A program made the position numbers and the translations under genes. The notes under the pieces are model-generated. The model saw nothing but the letters and a program-made list of their open reading frames with translations. It made no database searches and was not told the origin of the DNA. 6,582 bases of DNA from Burkholderia gladioli. GTDB taxonomy: Bacteria > Pseudomonadota > Gammaproteobacteria > Burkholderiales > Burkholderiaceae. The stretch is taken from NCBI GenBank assembly GCA_009914575.1, contig WNEB01000084.1:1-6582 (forward strand), given 5' to 3'. Positions 1 through 6,305 of this stretch are shown piece by piece; position 1 is the stretch's first letter; every line of letters begins with the position of its first letter.

Positions 1-160
1 CGTCGAGCGACTTCACATTGCTGTACTGCTCGAGCATCGTTGCAAGCTCCGCTTCGACTGCCTGCTGAATAATCTGCCGCGCGCCCTGTTGGATCAGCTC
101 GTCGAGCACGCTCTTCGTTTCTGCTTTACTGCTGGTCGCTTCTTTCGTAGTCTTCTTCAT
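1..160 (-). CDS. IS256-family transposase, N-terminal 53 residues (runs off the left edge)
   Basis: The - strand reads from an ATG at 160-158 through 53 uninterrupted codons to the window edge. The product starts MKKTTKEATSSKAETKSVLD and continues with an ELIQQGARQIIQQAVEAELA segment. This Gln/Ala/Glu-rich helical start, followed by an EQYSNVKSLD stretch, is characteristic of IS256 (mutator-type) DDE transposases, which cut and paste the element through a DDE/RNase H-like catalytic domain. The catalytic residues would lie further left, outside the window, so activity cannot be judged. The start is chosen because the family begins at this point; the upstream bases (CCAGCCACC on the coding strand) give no strong ribosome binding site. 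Confidence 0.85.
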   Translation of the reverse strand, partial: MKKTTKEATSSKAETKSVLDELIQQGARQIIQQAVEAELATMLEQYSNVKSLD

Positions 161-262
161 GGTGGCTGGTTTCCGGATCACTCAGGGTTCGCTGGTTGTG
201 CTCATGACAAGCAACATTCTCAGCTAAACCGCCACCGCCTTCTCAAATTCCCGTCGCGACCG

Positions 263-290
263 CCGTACACCAGATTCGACAATAGCTCCC
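263..290 (-). repeat. probable terminal inverted repeat of the IS256-type element
   Basis: On the - strand the sequence going inward from about 290 is GGGAGCTATTGTCGAATCTG followed by GTGTACGG. IS256-family ends usually have a G-rich tip followed by a TGT...GTGTAC-type core of about 25-30 bp. The opposite repeat is outside the window, so the repeat pairing is inferred and not seen. The outer edge abuts the interrupted ISL3 transposase frame, which supports this as a true element end. Confidence 0.45.
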
Positions 291-342
291 GCCACCACGG
301 ATTGCTGATACCCAAAGCCGTCTCGAACAACTTGCTATGCAT
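290..342 (-). pseudogene. ISL3-family transposase, N-terminal fragment (about 17 codons)
   Basis: The - strand from the ATG at 342-340 encodes MHSKLFETALGISNPWW before running into the IS256-type end. A start of the form LFE.ALGI..PW is the usual N-terminus of ISL3 transposases, where it precedes a zinc-finger-type DNA-binding domain. After the second Trp the frame continues as unrelated residues and stops within IS256 sequence, so this copy is dead unless the IS256-type element leaves precisely. The coding-strand leader GGGGAGTC sits just before the ATG and could be its ribosome binding site, although the spacing is short. The family call rests on this short motif plus the GGCTCTTTT end. Confidence 0.6.
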
Positions 343-375
343 GACTCCCCTTCGTTTGCGTGCAAATCGGGCACT

Positions 376-404
376 TTAGCACCCACTCGAAACTCAAAAG
401 AGCC
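376..404 (-). repeat. probable terminal inverted repeat of the ISL3-type element
   Basis: Read inward on the - strand from 404, the sequence is GGCTCTTTTGAGTTTCGAGT followed by GGGTGCTAA. ISL3-family repeats commonly start with GGCTCTTT or a close variant and are 15-39 bp long (general family knowledge). The pepP reading frame becomes recognisable immediately outside this edge at 406, which fixes the junction to within one or two bases. The partner repeat is not in the window. Confidence 0.5.
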
Positions 405-405
405 C

Positions 406-1647
406 TACTTTTATTACCTGACCGGCTTCGCCGAACCGGATGCGCTGCTCGTGCTCGACGCGAGCGCGACCGGCGGCGAGCCGGAATCGATCCTGTTCTG
501 TCGCGCCAAGCACCCCGACCGCGAGATCTGGGAAGGCTTCCATTACGGCCCCGACGCCGCTCGCGAGGCGTTCGGCTTCGACGCCGCGTTCGCCAACGAC
601 GCGCTCGACGCCGAAATGCCGCGCCTGCTCGGCGACGCTGGCGCGGTGCACTACCGCTTCGGCGCCTCGGCCGAATTCGACCGGCAACTGGCCGGCTGGC
701 GCGACGCCGTGCGCGCACGCAGCCGCGCCGGCGTGGCCGCGCCGGCCTCGGCGCACGACCTCGCGCCGCTGCTCGAAGAGATGCGCCTCGTCAAGGACAC
801 CCACGAACAGGCGATCATGCGCCGCGCCGCCGTGATTTCCGCGAGCGCGCACCGGCGCGCGATGGCGGTCACGCGCCCCGGCATCCGCGAGTACGAGATC
901 GAGGCCGAGCTGCTGCACGAATTCCGCCGCCACGGCTCGGCCGGGCCGGCCTACGGCTCGATCGTCGCGGCCGGCGCGAACGCCTGCGTGCTGCACTACC
1001 CGACCGGCAACGCGGCGGCGCAGGACGGCGACCTGATCCTGATCGACGCGGCCTGCGAACTCGAAGGCTACGCGTCGGACATCACGCGCACGTTCCCCGC
1101 CAACGGTCGCTTCTCCGGCCCGCAGCGCGCGCTCTACGACATCGTGCTGGCCGCACAGGAAGCCGCCGCAGCGGCGACGCGGCCCGGCGTGCCGTTCGAG
1201 GCGCCGCACGACGCGGCGGTGCGCGTGCTCGCGCAGGGCCTGCTCGACACCGGCATCGTGCCGAAATCGCGCTTCGCGAGCGTCGACGACGTGATCGCCG
1301 AGCGCGCCTATTCGCGCTTCTACATGCACCGCACCGGCCACTGGCTCGGCATGGACGTGCACGATTGCGGCGACTACCGCGAGCGCGGCGCCGAACGCGA
1401 TGCGCAGGGCGCGCTGCCGTGGCGCACGCTGCAAGCAGGCATGGCGCTGACCATCGAGCCGGGCCTCTACGTGCGCGCGGTCGACGACGTGCCGGCCGAG
1501 TTCCACGACATCGGCATCCGCATCGAGGACGACGCGTTCGTCACCGCCGACGGCTGTGAACTAATCACGCGCGACGTGCCGGTGGCGGTCTACGAGATCG
1601 AGGCGCTGATGCGCGACGCGCGCGCCGCCGCGCCGGCATCGCGTTGA
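406..1647 (+). pseudogene. pepP: Xaa-Pro aminopeptidase P (PepP), 5'-truncated by an IS
   Basis: PepP is a cytoplasmic metallopeptidase of the M24B 'pita-bread' fold that removes an N-terminal residue in front of proline. Recognisable sequence begins at YFYYLTGFAEPDALLVLDAS (406 onward), which aligns near residue 49 of E. coli PepP. About 50 N-terminal residues are therefore gone, replaced by IS sequence. The rest of the AMP_N domain and the whole catalytic domain are open. All five di-metal ligands are present: Asp at 1045-1047 (LIDAA), Asp at 1078-1080 (SDITRTF), His at 1339-1341 (TGHWLGMDVHD), Glu at 1456-1458 (TIEPGLY) and Glu at 1525-1527 (IRIEDD). The stop is TGA 1645-1647, 19 bases before the ubiH-like gene. 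The frame is open back to an ATG at 337 inside the IS, so a chimeric 436-residue protein is possible. The catalytic half looks undamaged, which suggests recent inactivation. The family call is firm. Confidence 0.88.
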
Positions 1648-1666
1648 GCGCAGGCGAGCCCGCACG

Positions 1667-2884
1667 ATGACGCATGCGCCCGCTGCCCCTTCCGGCGTCC
1701 TGTCCGCCGCCCCGTTCGACGCCGACATCGCCATCGTCGGCGCCGGCCCGGTCGGCCTCGCCCTGGCCGGCTGGCTCGCGCGCCGCAGCGCGACGCGGGC
1801 GCTGTCGGTGGTGCTCGTCGATGCGCGCGACCCGTCGGCCAGCGCCGGCGATCCGCGCGCGATCGCCGTCTCGCACGGCAGCCGCGTGCTGCTCGGCGCG
1901 CTTGGCTGGCCCGGCGATGCGGCCCCGATCGAACACATCCACGTGTCGCAACGCGGCCACTTCGGTCGCACGCTGATCGACCGCGAGGAGCACGGCGTCG
2001 ACGCGCTCGGCTATGTGGCCCGCTACGGCTCGCTGGTCGCGACGCTCGCACGCGCGGTGCACGGCACGCCGGTGCAGTGGCTGACCTCGACCACGGCGCG
2101 CGCGCCGCAGCAGGACACAGACGGCGTCAGCATCATGCTCGACACGCCACAGGGCGAGCGCCTGCTGCGCGTGCGCACGCTCGTCAACGCCGAGGGCGGG
2201 CTGTTCTAGGACGCGCCGCGCGACGGCGTGCGCGATGCGCGCCATCGCCTCGATTACGCGCAGACCGCGCTCGTCGGCACCGTCAGCGTGGCCGCGCCGA
2301 AACCGCGCGTGGCCTGGGAACGCTTCACGCCCGAAGGCCCGCTCGCGCTGCTGCCGCTCGGCGGGCCGGGCCAGGCCGACTACGCGCTCGTCTGGTGCTG
2401 CTCGCCGGACGAAGCCGCGCGCCGCGCCGCGTTGCCCGATGCCGCCTTCCTCGCGGAACTCGGCGTCGCGTTCGGCGGCCGCATGGGCCGTTTCACGCAG
2501 ATCGCCGGCCGCGCGGCGTTTCCGCTGGGGCTGGCCGCCGCGCCCAAGCTGGTCACCGGCCGCGTGGCGATCGTCGGCAACGCCGCGCAAACACTGCATC
2601 CGGTGGCCGGGCAAGGGCTGAACCTGGGCCTGCGCGACGCGCACACGCTCGTCGACGCGCTGTCCGAGCACGGCACGACGCCGCTCGCGCTGGCCGCGTT
2701 CAACGGCCGGCGCGTGCTCGACCGGCGCCTGACGATCGGCGCCACCGATCTGCTGGCGCGGCTGTTCACGATCGAATCGCGCCCGCTCGCGGCGCTGCGC
2801 GGCGCGGCCCTGACCGCGCTCGAATTCGTGCCGCCGCTCAAGACGGTGATCGCGCGACAGATGATGTTCGGTCAGCGTCGCTGA
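1667..2884 (+). pseudogene. ubiH: UbiH/UbiF/COQ6-family FAD-dependent ubiquinone hydroxylase with an in-frame amber codon
   Basis: This family is a set of NAD(P)H/FAD aromatic-ring hydroxylases of ubiquinone biosynthesis. The frame encodes 405 residues, normal length for the family, but is split by TAG at 2207-2209 (codon 181, context EGGLF-stop-DAP). The frame does not shift, so a single substitution, probably CAG to TAG (Gln), explains it. Near residues 20-31 is the Rossmann dinucleotide motif DADIAIVGAGPVGLALAG. DPRAIAVSHGSR follows near residue 63. After the stop, GNAAQTLHPVAGQGLNLGLR (about 2576-2635) is the C-terminal FAD/ribityl-binding motif. The truncated 180-residue product would lack this motif and the substrate domain. 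The start is the ATG 19 bases after pepP, with only a weak GGCGAG in front. Ring-position specificity (UbiH, UbiF or UbiI) cannot be told from the sequence, so the symbol reflects usual annotation at this locus. Confidence 0.85.
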
Positions 2885-3128
2885 ATCGGTGCCGGCACCC
2901 GGCGTTGAGGCATCGGCGCAACACCGGGCCGTTGCCGCCGGGCGCGGCGGGCTCGCCCGCCCGGCCTGCGCCGCCGCGATACCGTCACCGGCATGTCACC
3001 GAAGCTTCATCTCGATTTGACGCTTGTCGACAATCGCGATCGCCGGCCCCACCGGCGCTTACGGTAAAATGCGCGTTTTCCCACCGCCCGATCCTTGCCC
3101 GCGCCCTCGCGCGGGCGCTGTCATTGTC
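2885..3128 (+). other. intergenic region between ubiH-like gene and dusB
   Basis: I see no convincing gene in these 244 bases. Two GC hairpins are visible: GGCGGG-CTCG-CCCGCC at 2946-2961, and GCGCCC-TCGCGC-GGGCGC at 3101-3118, just upstream of the dusB start. Neither is followed by a T-tract, so neither is called a terminator. The second could fold in the 5' leader of the dusB-fis message. The base composition becomes AT-richer around 3005-3080, as expected for a promoter region. Confidence 0.5.
3065..3070 (+). promoter_or_regulatory. possible -10 element of the dusB-fis promoter
   Basis: TAAAAT at 3065-3070 differs by one base from TATAAT. It sits in the one AT-richer patch of the intergenic region, about 60 bases before the dusB start codon. 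No good -35 hexamer lies 16-18 bases upstream; TTGACG at 3017-3022 is too far away at 42 bases. The call therefore rests on position and the -10 match only. An in-frame ATG overlapping the box at 3069 is not favoured as a dusB start because the added residues are Pro/Arg-rich and unlike DusB. Confidence 0.35.
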
Positions 3129-4143
3129 ATGCCCGTTCTCGGCTCTCACGTCCTGCGCAACAACCTGTTCGTCGCCCCCATGGCCGGCGTCACGGATCGT
3201 CCGTTCCGCCAGCTCTGCAAGCGGCTGGGCGCGGGCTACGCCGTCTCCGAGATGGTCGCGTCGAACCCGCAGCTCTGGAAAAGCGAGAAAACCATGCGCC
3301 GCGCCAACCGCGCCAACCACACGGGCGAGGTGGAGCCGATCGCGGTGCAGATCGCCGGCGCCGATCCGGCGATGATGGCCGAGGCAGCGCCCTACAACGT
3401 GGCGAACGGCGCGCAGATCATCGACATCAACATGGGCTGCCCGGCCAAGAAGGTCTGCAACGTGGCGGCCGGCTCGGCGCTGCTGCACAGAACGAACCGC
3501 TGGTGGTGCGGATCGTCTCGGCCGTGGTGGCGGCCGTGGGCACCGGCCCCGACGCGGTACCCGTCACGCTGAAGATCCGCACCGGCTGGGACCGCGAGCA
3601 CAAGAACGCGCTGACATCGCGCGGCTCGCGCAGGAGGCCGGCATCTCGATGCTGACCGTGCACGGTCGCACCCGCGCCGACCTGTACAAGGGCGACGCCG
3701 AATACGAGACGATCGCCGCTGTGAAGGCCTCGGTGAAAATCCCCGTGGTGGCGAACGGCGACATCGCCTCGCCGGCCAAGGCCCGAACCGTGCTCGACGC
3801 CACCGGCGCCGACGCGCTGATGATCGGCCGCGCCGCGCAAGGCCGCCCGTGGCTGTTCCGCGAAATCGAGCATTTCCTGCGGACGGGCGAAACCCTGCCG
3901 CCGCCGACCGTCGACGAGATCCAGCACCTGCTCAACGAGCACCTCGAGGATAATTACGCGTTCTACGGCGAATTTACCGGCCTGCGTACTGCGCGCAAGC
4001 ACATCGGCTGGTACACTCGCGGCCTTTCCGGCGCCAACGCGTTCCGGCACCGGATGAATACGCTCGATACCACACGCGACCAGCTTGCCGCCGTCAACGA
4101 TTATTTCGACGCGCAGAGCGCGCTGTCCGACCCTATTCAATAG
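3129..4143 (+). pseudogene. dusB: tRNA-dihydrouridine synthase B (DusB), two frameshifts
   Basis: DusB is an FMN enzyme that reduces specific uridines of tRNA to dihydrouridine. The N-terminal part (3129 to about 3485) reads MPVLGSHVLRNNLFVAPMAG and VTDRPFRQLCKRLGAGY, with the catalytic Cys (residue 104, codon 3438-3440) in INMGCPAKKVC. At 3486-3490 an extra CA (CACAG where CAG is expected) shifts to a second frame encoding NEPLVVRIVSAVVAAVGTG and TLKIRTGWDREHKNAL. At 3613-3616 one base is missing, giving a third frame, IARLAQEAGISMLTVHGRTR, which continues through VVANGDIASPAKA and MIGRAAQGRPWLF (FMN phosphate site) to TAG 4141-4143. Repaired length is about 337 residues, normal for the family. 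The net change is +1, so the shifts do not restore each other. Translation from the true start ends at 3570-3572. Start chosen by alignment with the DusB N-terminus; no strong ribosome binding site. fis follows after four bases. Confidence 0.9.
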
Positions 4144-4147
4144 CAGC

Positions 4148-4381
4148 ATGAGCAAGCACAACATCGAACAATGTGTCCGCGACAGCCTGGACGTGTATTT
4201 CCGGGATCTCGACGGCTCCAATCCGCATGACGTCTACGACATGGTGATGTCGTGCGTCGAGAAGCCGATGCTCGAGGTGGTACTCGAACAGGCGGGCGGC
4301 AACCAGTCGCTCGCCGCCGAGTACCTCGGCATCAACCGCAACACGCTGCGCAAGAAGCTGCAGCAGCACGGCCTGTTGTAA
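4148..4381 (+). CDS. fis: DNA-binding protein Fis
   Basis: Fis is a homodimeric nucleoid protein that bends DNA and regulates rRNA, tRNA and many other promoters. The 77-residue product is intact. Its C-terminus (residues 49-77) is the Fis helix-turn-helix, AGGNQSLAAEYLGINRNTLR followed by KKLQQHGLL, which matches the GNQ..AA..LGINR.TLRKKL pattern of the family. Residues 26-48 (PHDVYDMVMSCVEKPMLEVVLE) form the dimerisation helices. It is about 20 residues shorter than E. coli Fis because the mobile N-terminal beta-hairpin arm, needed in E. coli for activating DNA inversion, is reduced; this short form is usual in beta-proteobacteria. The start is the ATG four bases after the dusB stop, with no clear Shine-Dalgarno. 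This suggests translational coupling to dusB, the conserved operon partner, which is broken here. It is the only intact backbone gene in the window. Confidence 0.95.
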   Translation: MSKHNIEQCVRDSLDVYFRDLDGSNPHDVYDMVMSCVEKPMLEVVLEQAGGNQSLAAEYLGINRNTLRKKLQQHGLL

Positions 4382-4441
4382 GCCGCAGGCCGCAGGTCGA
4401 CCGCTTCGTCCCCGATTTCCTGGCTACTGGTGCTCCCCATC

Positions 4442-6006
4442 ATGATCAAGCAAGCGCTCCTCTCCGTTTCCGATAAACCGGCGTCGTCGAATTCGCGACG
4501 GCCCTCTCGCAGCAGGGCGTCAAGCTGCTGTCGACGGGCGGCACCGCGAAGCTGCTGGCCGACGCCGGCCTGCCCGTCACCGAAGTGGCCGACTACACCG
4601 GCTTCCCGGAAATGCTCGACGGGCGCGTGAAGACGCTGCACCCGAAGGTGCACGGCGGGATCCTGGCGCGCCGCGACCTGCCCGAACACATGCAGGCGCT
4701 CGACGCGCACGGCATCCCCACGATCGATCTACTGGTGGTGAACCTGTACCCGTTCGTCGCGACCATCGCGAAGGACGACTGCACGCTGGCCGACGCGATC
4801 GAGAACATCGACATCGGCGGCCCGACCATGCTGCGCTCGGCCGCGAAGAACCACCGCGACGTGACGGTGATCGTCGATCCGGCCGACTACGCCGTGGTGC
4901 TCGACGAAATGAAGGCGAACGGCAACACGGTGGGCTACGCCACCAACTTCCGCCTGGCCACCAAGGTGTTCGCGCACACCGCGCAATACGACGGCGCGAT
5001 CACGAACTACCTGACGAGCCTGACCGAGGAACTGCAGCACGCCACGCGCCAGCCGTACCCGGCCACGCTGAACCTGGCGTACGACAAGGTGCAGGACCTG
5101 CGCTACGGCGAGAACCCGCACCAGACGGTCGCGTTCTACCGCGACCTGGCCGCGCCGGCGGGCGCGCTGGCGAACTACCGCCAGCTGCAGGGCAAGGAAC
5201 TGTCGTACAACAACATCGCCGATTCCGACGCGGCCTGGGAATGCGTGAAGACGTTCGACGCCCCGGCCTGCGTGATCATCAAGCACGCCAACCCGTGCGG
5301 CGTGGCGGTGGCGGCCAGCCCGGCCGAAGCCTACGCCAAGGCGTTCCAGACCGATCCGACCTCGGCGTTCGGCGGCATCATCGCGTTCAACCGCGAAGTG
5401 GACGAAGCCGCGGCGCAGGCGGTGGCCAAGCAGTTCGTCGAAGTGCTGATCGCTCCGTCGTTCTCGGACGCGGCCAAGCAGGTGTTCGCGGCCAAGCATA
5501 ACGTGCGCCTGCTCGAAATCGCGCTCGGCGACGGCTTCAACGCGTTCGACCTGAAGCGCGTCGGCGGCGGCCTGCTCGTGCAGTCGCTCGACTCGCGCAA
5601 CGTGCAGCCCGACGAACTGCGCGTGGTGACCAAGCGCCAGCCGACGCCGAAGGAACTCGACGATCTGCTGTTCGCATGGCGCGTCGCGAAGTACGTGAAG
5701 TCGAACGCGATCGTGTTCTGCGGCAACGGCATGACGCTCGGCGTCGGCGCCGGCCAGATGAGCCGCGTGGATTCGGCCCGCATCGCCGGCATCAAGGCGC
5801 AAAACGCCGGCCTCACGCTGACCGGTTCGGCCGTGGCGTCGGACGCGTTCTTCCCGTTCCGCGACGGCCTCGACGTGGTGGTGGCCGCGGGCGCGACCGC
5901 GGTGATTCACCCGGGCGGCTCGATGCGCGACGACGAAGTGATCGCGGCGGCCGACGAACACGGCATCGCGATGGTGCTGACGGGCATCCGTCACTTCCGT
6001 CACTGA
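4442..6006 (+). pseudogene. purH: bifunctional AICAR transformylase / IMP cyclohydrolase (PurH), frameshift in codon 13
   Basis: PurH carries out the last two steps of de novo IMP synthesis. From ATG 4442 the frame reads [12 protein letters not shown] and then loses one base at 4475-4478 (AAACC where AAAACC or AAGACC is expected). The original frame ends at TGA 4628-4630. In the shifted frame the normal protein continues: [58 protein letters not shown] and, in the transformylase domain, LRYGENPHQ and IIKHANPCG, whose Lys-His pair is catalytic. It ends HFRH and TGA 6004-6006. Repaired length is 521 residues, normal for Burkholderia. The only damage seen is the deletion. A GTG at 4585 could start a 473-residue product lacking the SVSDK and STGGT phosphate-binding loops of the cyclohydrolase but keeping the whole transformylase. 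A sequencing error in a short A run is the main alternative. It lies 60 bases after fis. Confidence 0.92.
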
Positions 6007-6024
6007 TCGCCCCCCCCCACCGCG

Positions 6025-6059
6025 AAACGGCGGCGCAGGATTTCCTCGCCGCCGTTTTT
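6025..6059 (+). terminator. intrinsic terminator of purH
   Basis: AAACGGCGGCG (6025-6035) pairs perfectly with CGCCGCCGTTT (6047-6057) around an 11-base loop, and the right arm ends in TTTTT (6055-6059). It begins 18 bases after the purH stop codon. A strong GC stem ending in a run of T is a classic rho-independent terminator and separates purH from ruvC. Confidence 0.9.
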
Positions 6060-6180
6060 CATGACGCGGCGGAAACGGGCCCCGCCCGATGCCGCCCCAA
6101 GCTGCGCGACGATCGTTGTACCATCGGCGCATTCCGCTGATTTTTCCTGCGCTCCCTACTCGCTTTTCCACCCGCTCTTC

Positions 6181-6305
6181 ATGCGTATCATCGGCATCGC
6201 CCCGGCCTGCGCGTCACCGGCTTCGGCGTGATCGAGGTGCACGGCAGCAAGCTCGCCTACGTGCCGAGCGGCGTGGGCGTGATCCGCACCCCGTCCGCCG
6301 CCGAC
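6181..6305 (+). pseudogene. ruvC: Holliday junction resolvase RuvC, N-terminal stub, frameshifted and IS-truncated
   Basis: RuvC cuts Holliday junctions made by RuvAB branch migration. The ATG at 6181 begins MRIIGIAP, where the family has MRILGIDPG: the first catalytic Asp reads as Ala (GCC, 6199-6201). One base is then missing (CCGGCC at 6202-6207 where CCGGGCC is expected). In the corrected frame the sequence continues [20 protein letters not shown] and [13 protein letters not shown], a clear RuvC N-terminus. At 6306 it meets the TGA that opens an IS3-type element, so only about 41 of roughly 180 codons remain, without the other three catalytic acidic residues. GGCGTG is doubled at 6270-6281 and GCC is doubled near 6296-6301, compared with the usual SGVIRTP.AD. 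The position after purH matches the normal Burkholderia order. The rest of ruvC may lie beyond the IS, outside the window. Confidence 0.88.

Larger units (their letters stand above)
1..290 (-). mobile_element. IS256-family insertion sequence, one end (partial)
   Basis: This is the transposase-proximal end of an IS256-type element. The rest lies to the left of the window. The transposase start codon is at 158-160 on the - strand, and about 130 bases of non-coding element sequence follow it outward. Read on the - strand, the outer edge near 288-290 begins GAGCTATTGTCGAATCTGGT and runs into GTGTACGG. An end with G at the tip and a TGTC...GTGTAC core resembles IS256-family terminal repeats, by memory of the family. 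The exact boundary (about 286-292) is inferred from the point where the neighbouring ISL3 transposase frame stops making sense. The second end and the 8-9 bp target duplication expected for this family cannot be seen. Confidence 0.7.
290..404 (-). mobile_element. ISL3-family insertion sequence, left-end remnant interrupted by the IS256-type element
   Basis: This is a stretch of about 115 bases between the IS256-type end and the pepP sequence. Read on the - strand from 404 inward it begins GGCTCTTTTGAGTTTCGAGT, which resembles the GGCTCTTT-type terminal repeats of ISL3 elements. About 60 bases further in is a GGGGAG-containing leader, and then the start codon of an ISL3-like transposase at 342-340. 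The element entered pepP just before the codons for YFYYLTGF (406 onward). It was later split by the IS256-type element at about codon 17 of its transposase. The rest of the element, and the 8 bp target duplication typical of ISL3, would lie beyond the left edge. Confidence 0.65.

Noticed and set aside
89..379. 96-codon + strand frame over the IS ends
   Set aside because: It is antisense to both transposase starts and spans the boundary between two elements, so it is not a native gene.
394..1506. 370-codon open frame on the - strand opposite pepP
   Set aside because: Low-complexity Arg/Ala/Val composition mirroring the pepP codons; no recognisable domain, and it crosses the IS junction.
2207..2209. 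TAG as a programmed readthrough or pyrrolysine codon
   Set aside because: No downstream stem-loop or pyrrolysine context is recognisable, the family has no such feature, and the neighbours are pseudogenes; nonsense mutation is simpler.
1565..2671. 368-codon open frame on the - strand opposite the ubiH-like gene
   Set aside because: Arg/Ala-rich antisense shadow that also spans the end of pepP; no start signal or family match.
2946..2961. GC hairpin after the ubiH-like gene as a terminator
   Set aside because: Six-pair stem with a CTCG loop but no T-tract follows, and such hairpins are frequent by chance in GC-rich DNA.
3036..3043. GCGATCGC palindrome upstream of dusB as an operator
   Set aside because: A single 8-base palindrome in GC-rich DNA, with no second copy nearby and no known regulator to link it to.
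2077..3375. 432-codon + strand frame over ubiH-like and dusB
   Set aside because: Arg/Pro/Ala-rich out-of-frame reading that overlaps two recognisable genes in their true frames.
4475..4479. Programmed frameshift or slippage site in purH
   Set aside because: Only three A bases, no slippery heptamer or supporting structure, and PurH is never made by frameshifting; a deletion is more likely.
4729..6171. Long open frame of 480 codons on the - strand opposite purH
   Set aside because: It is an Arg/His/Val-rich shadow of purH produced by GC-rich third positions; the + strand frame carries all the PurH motifs.
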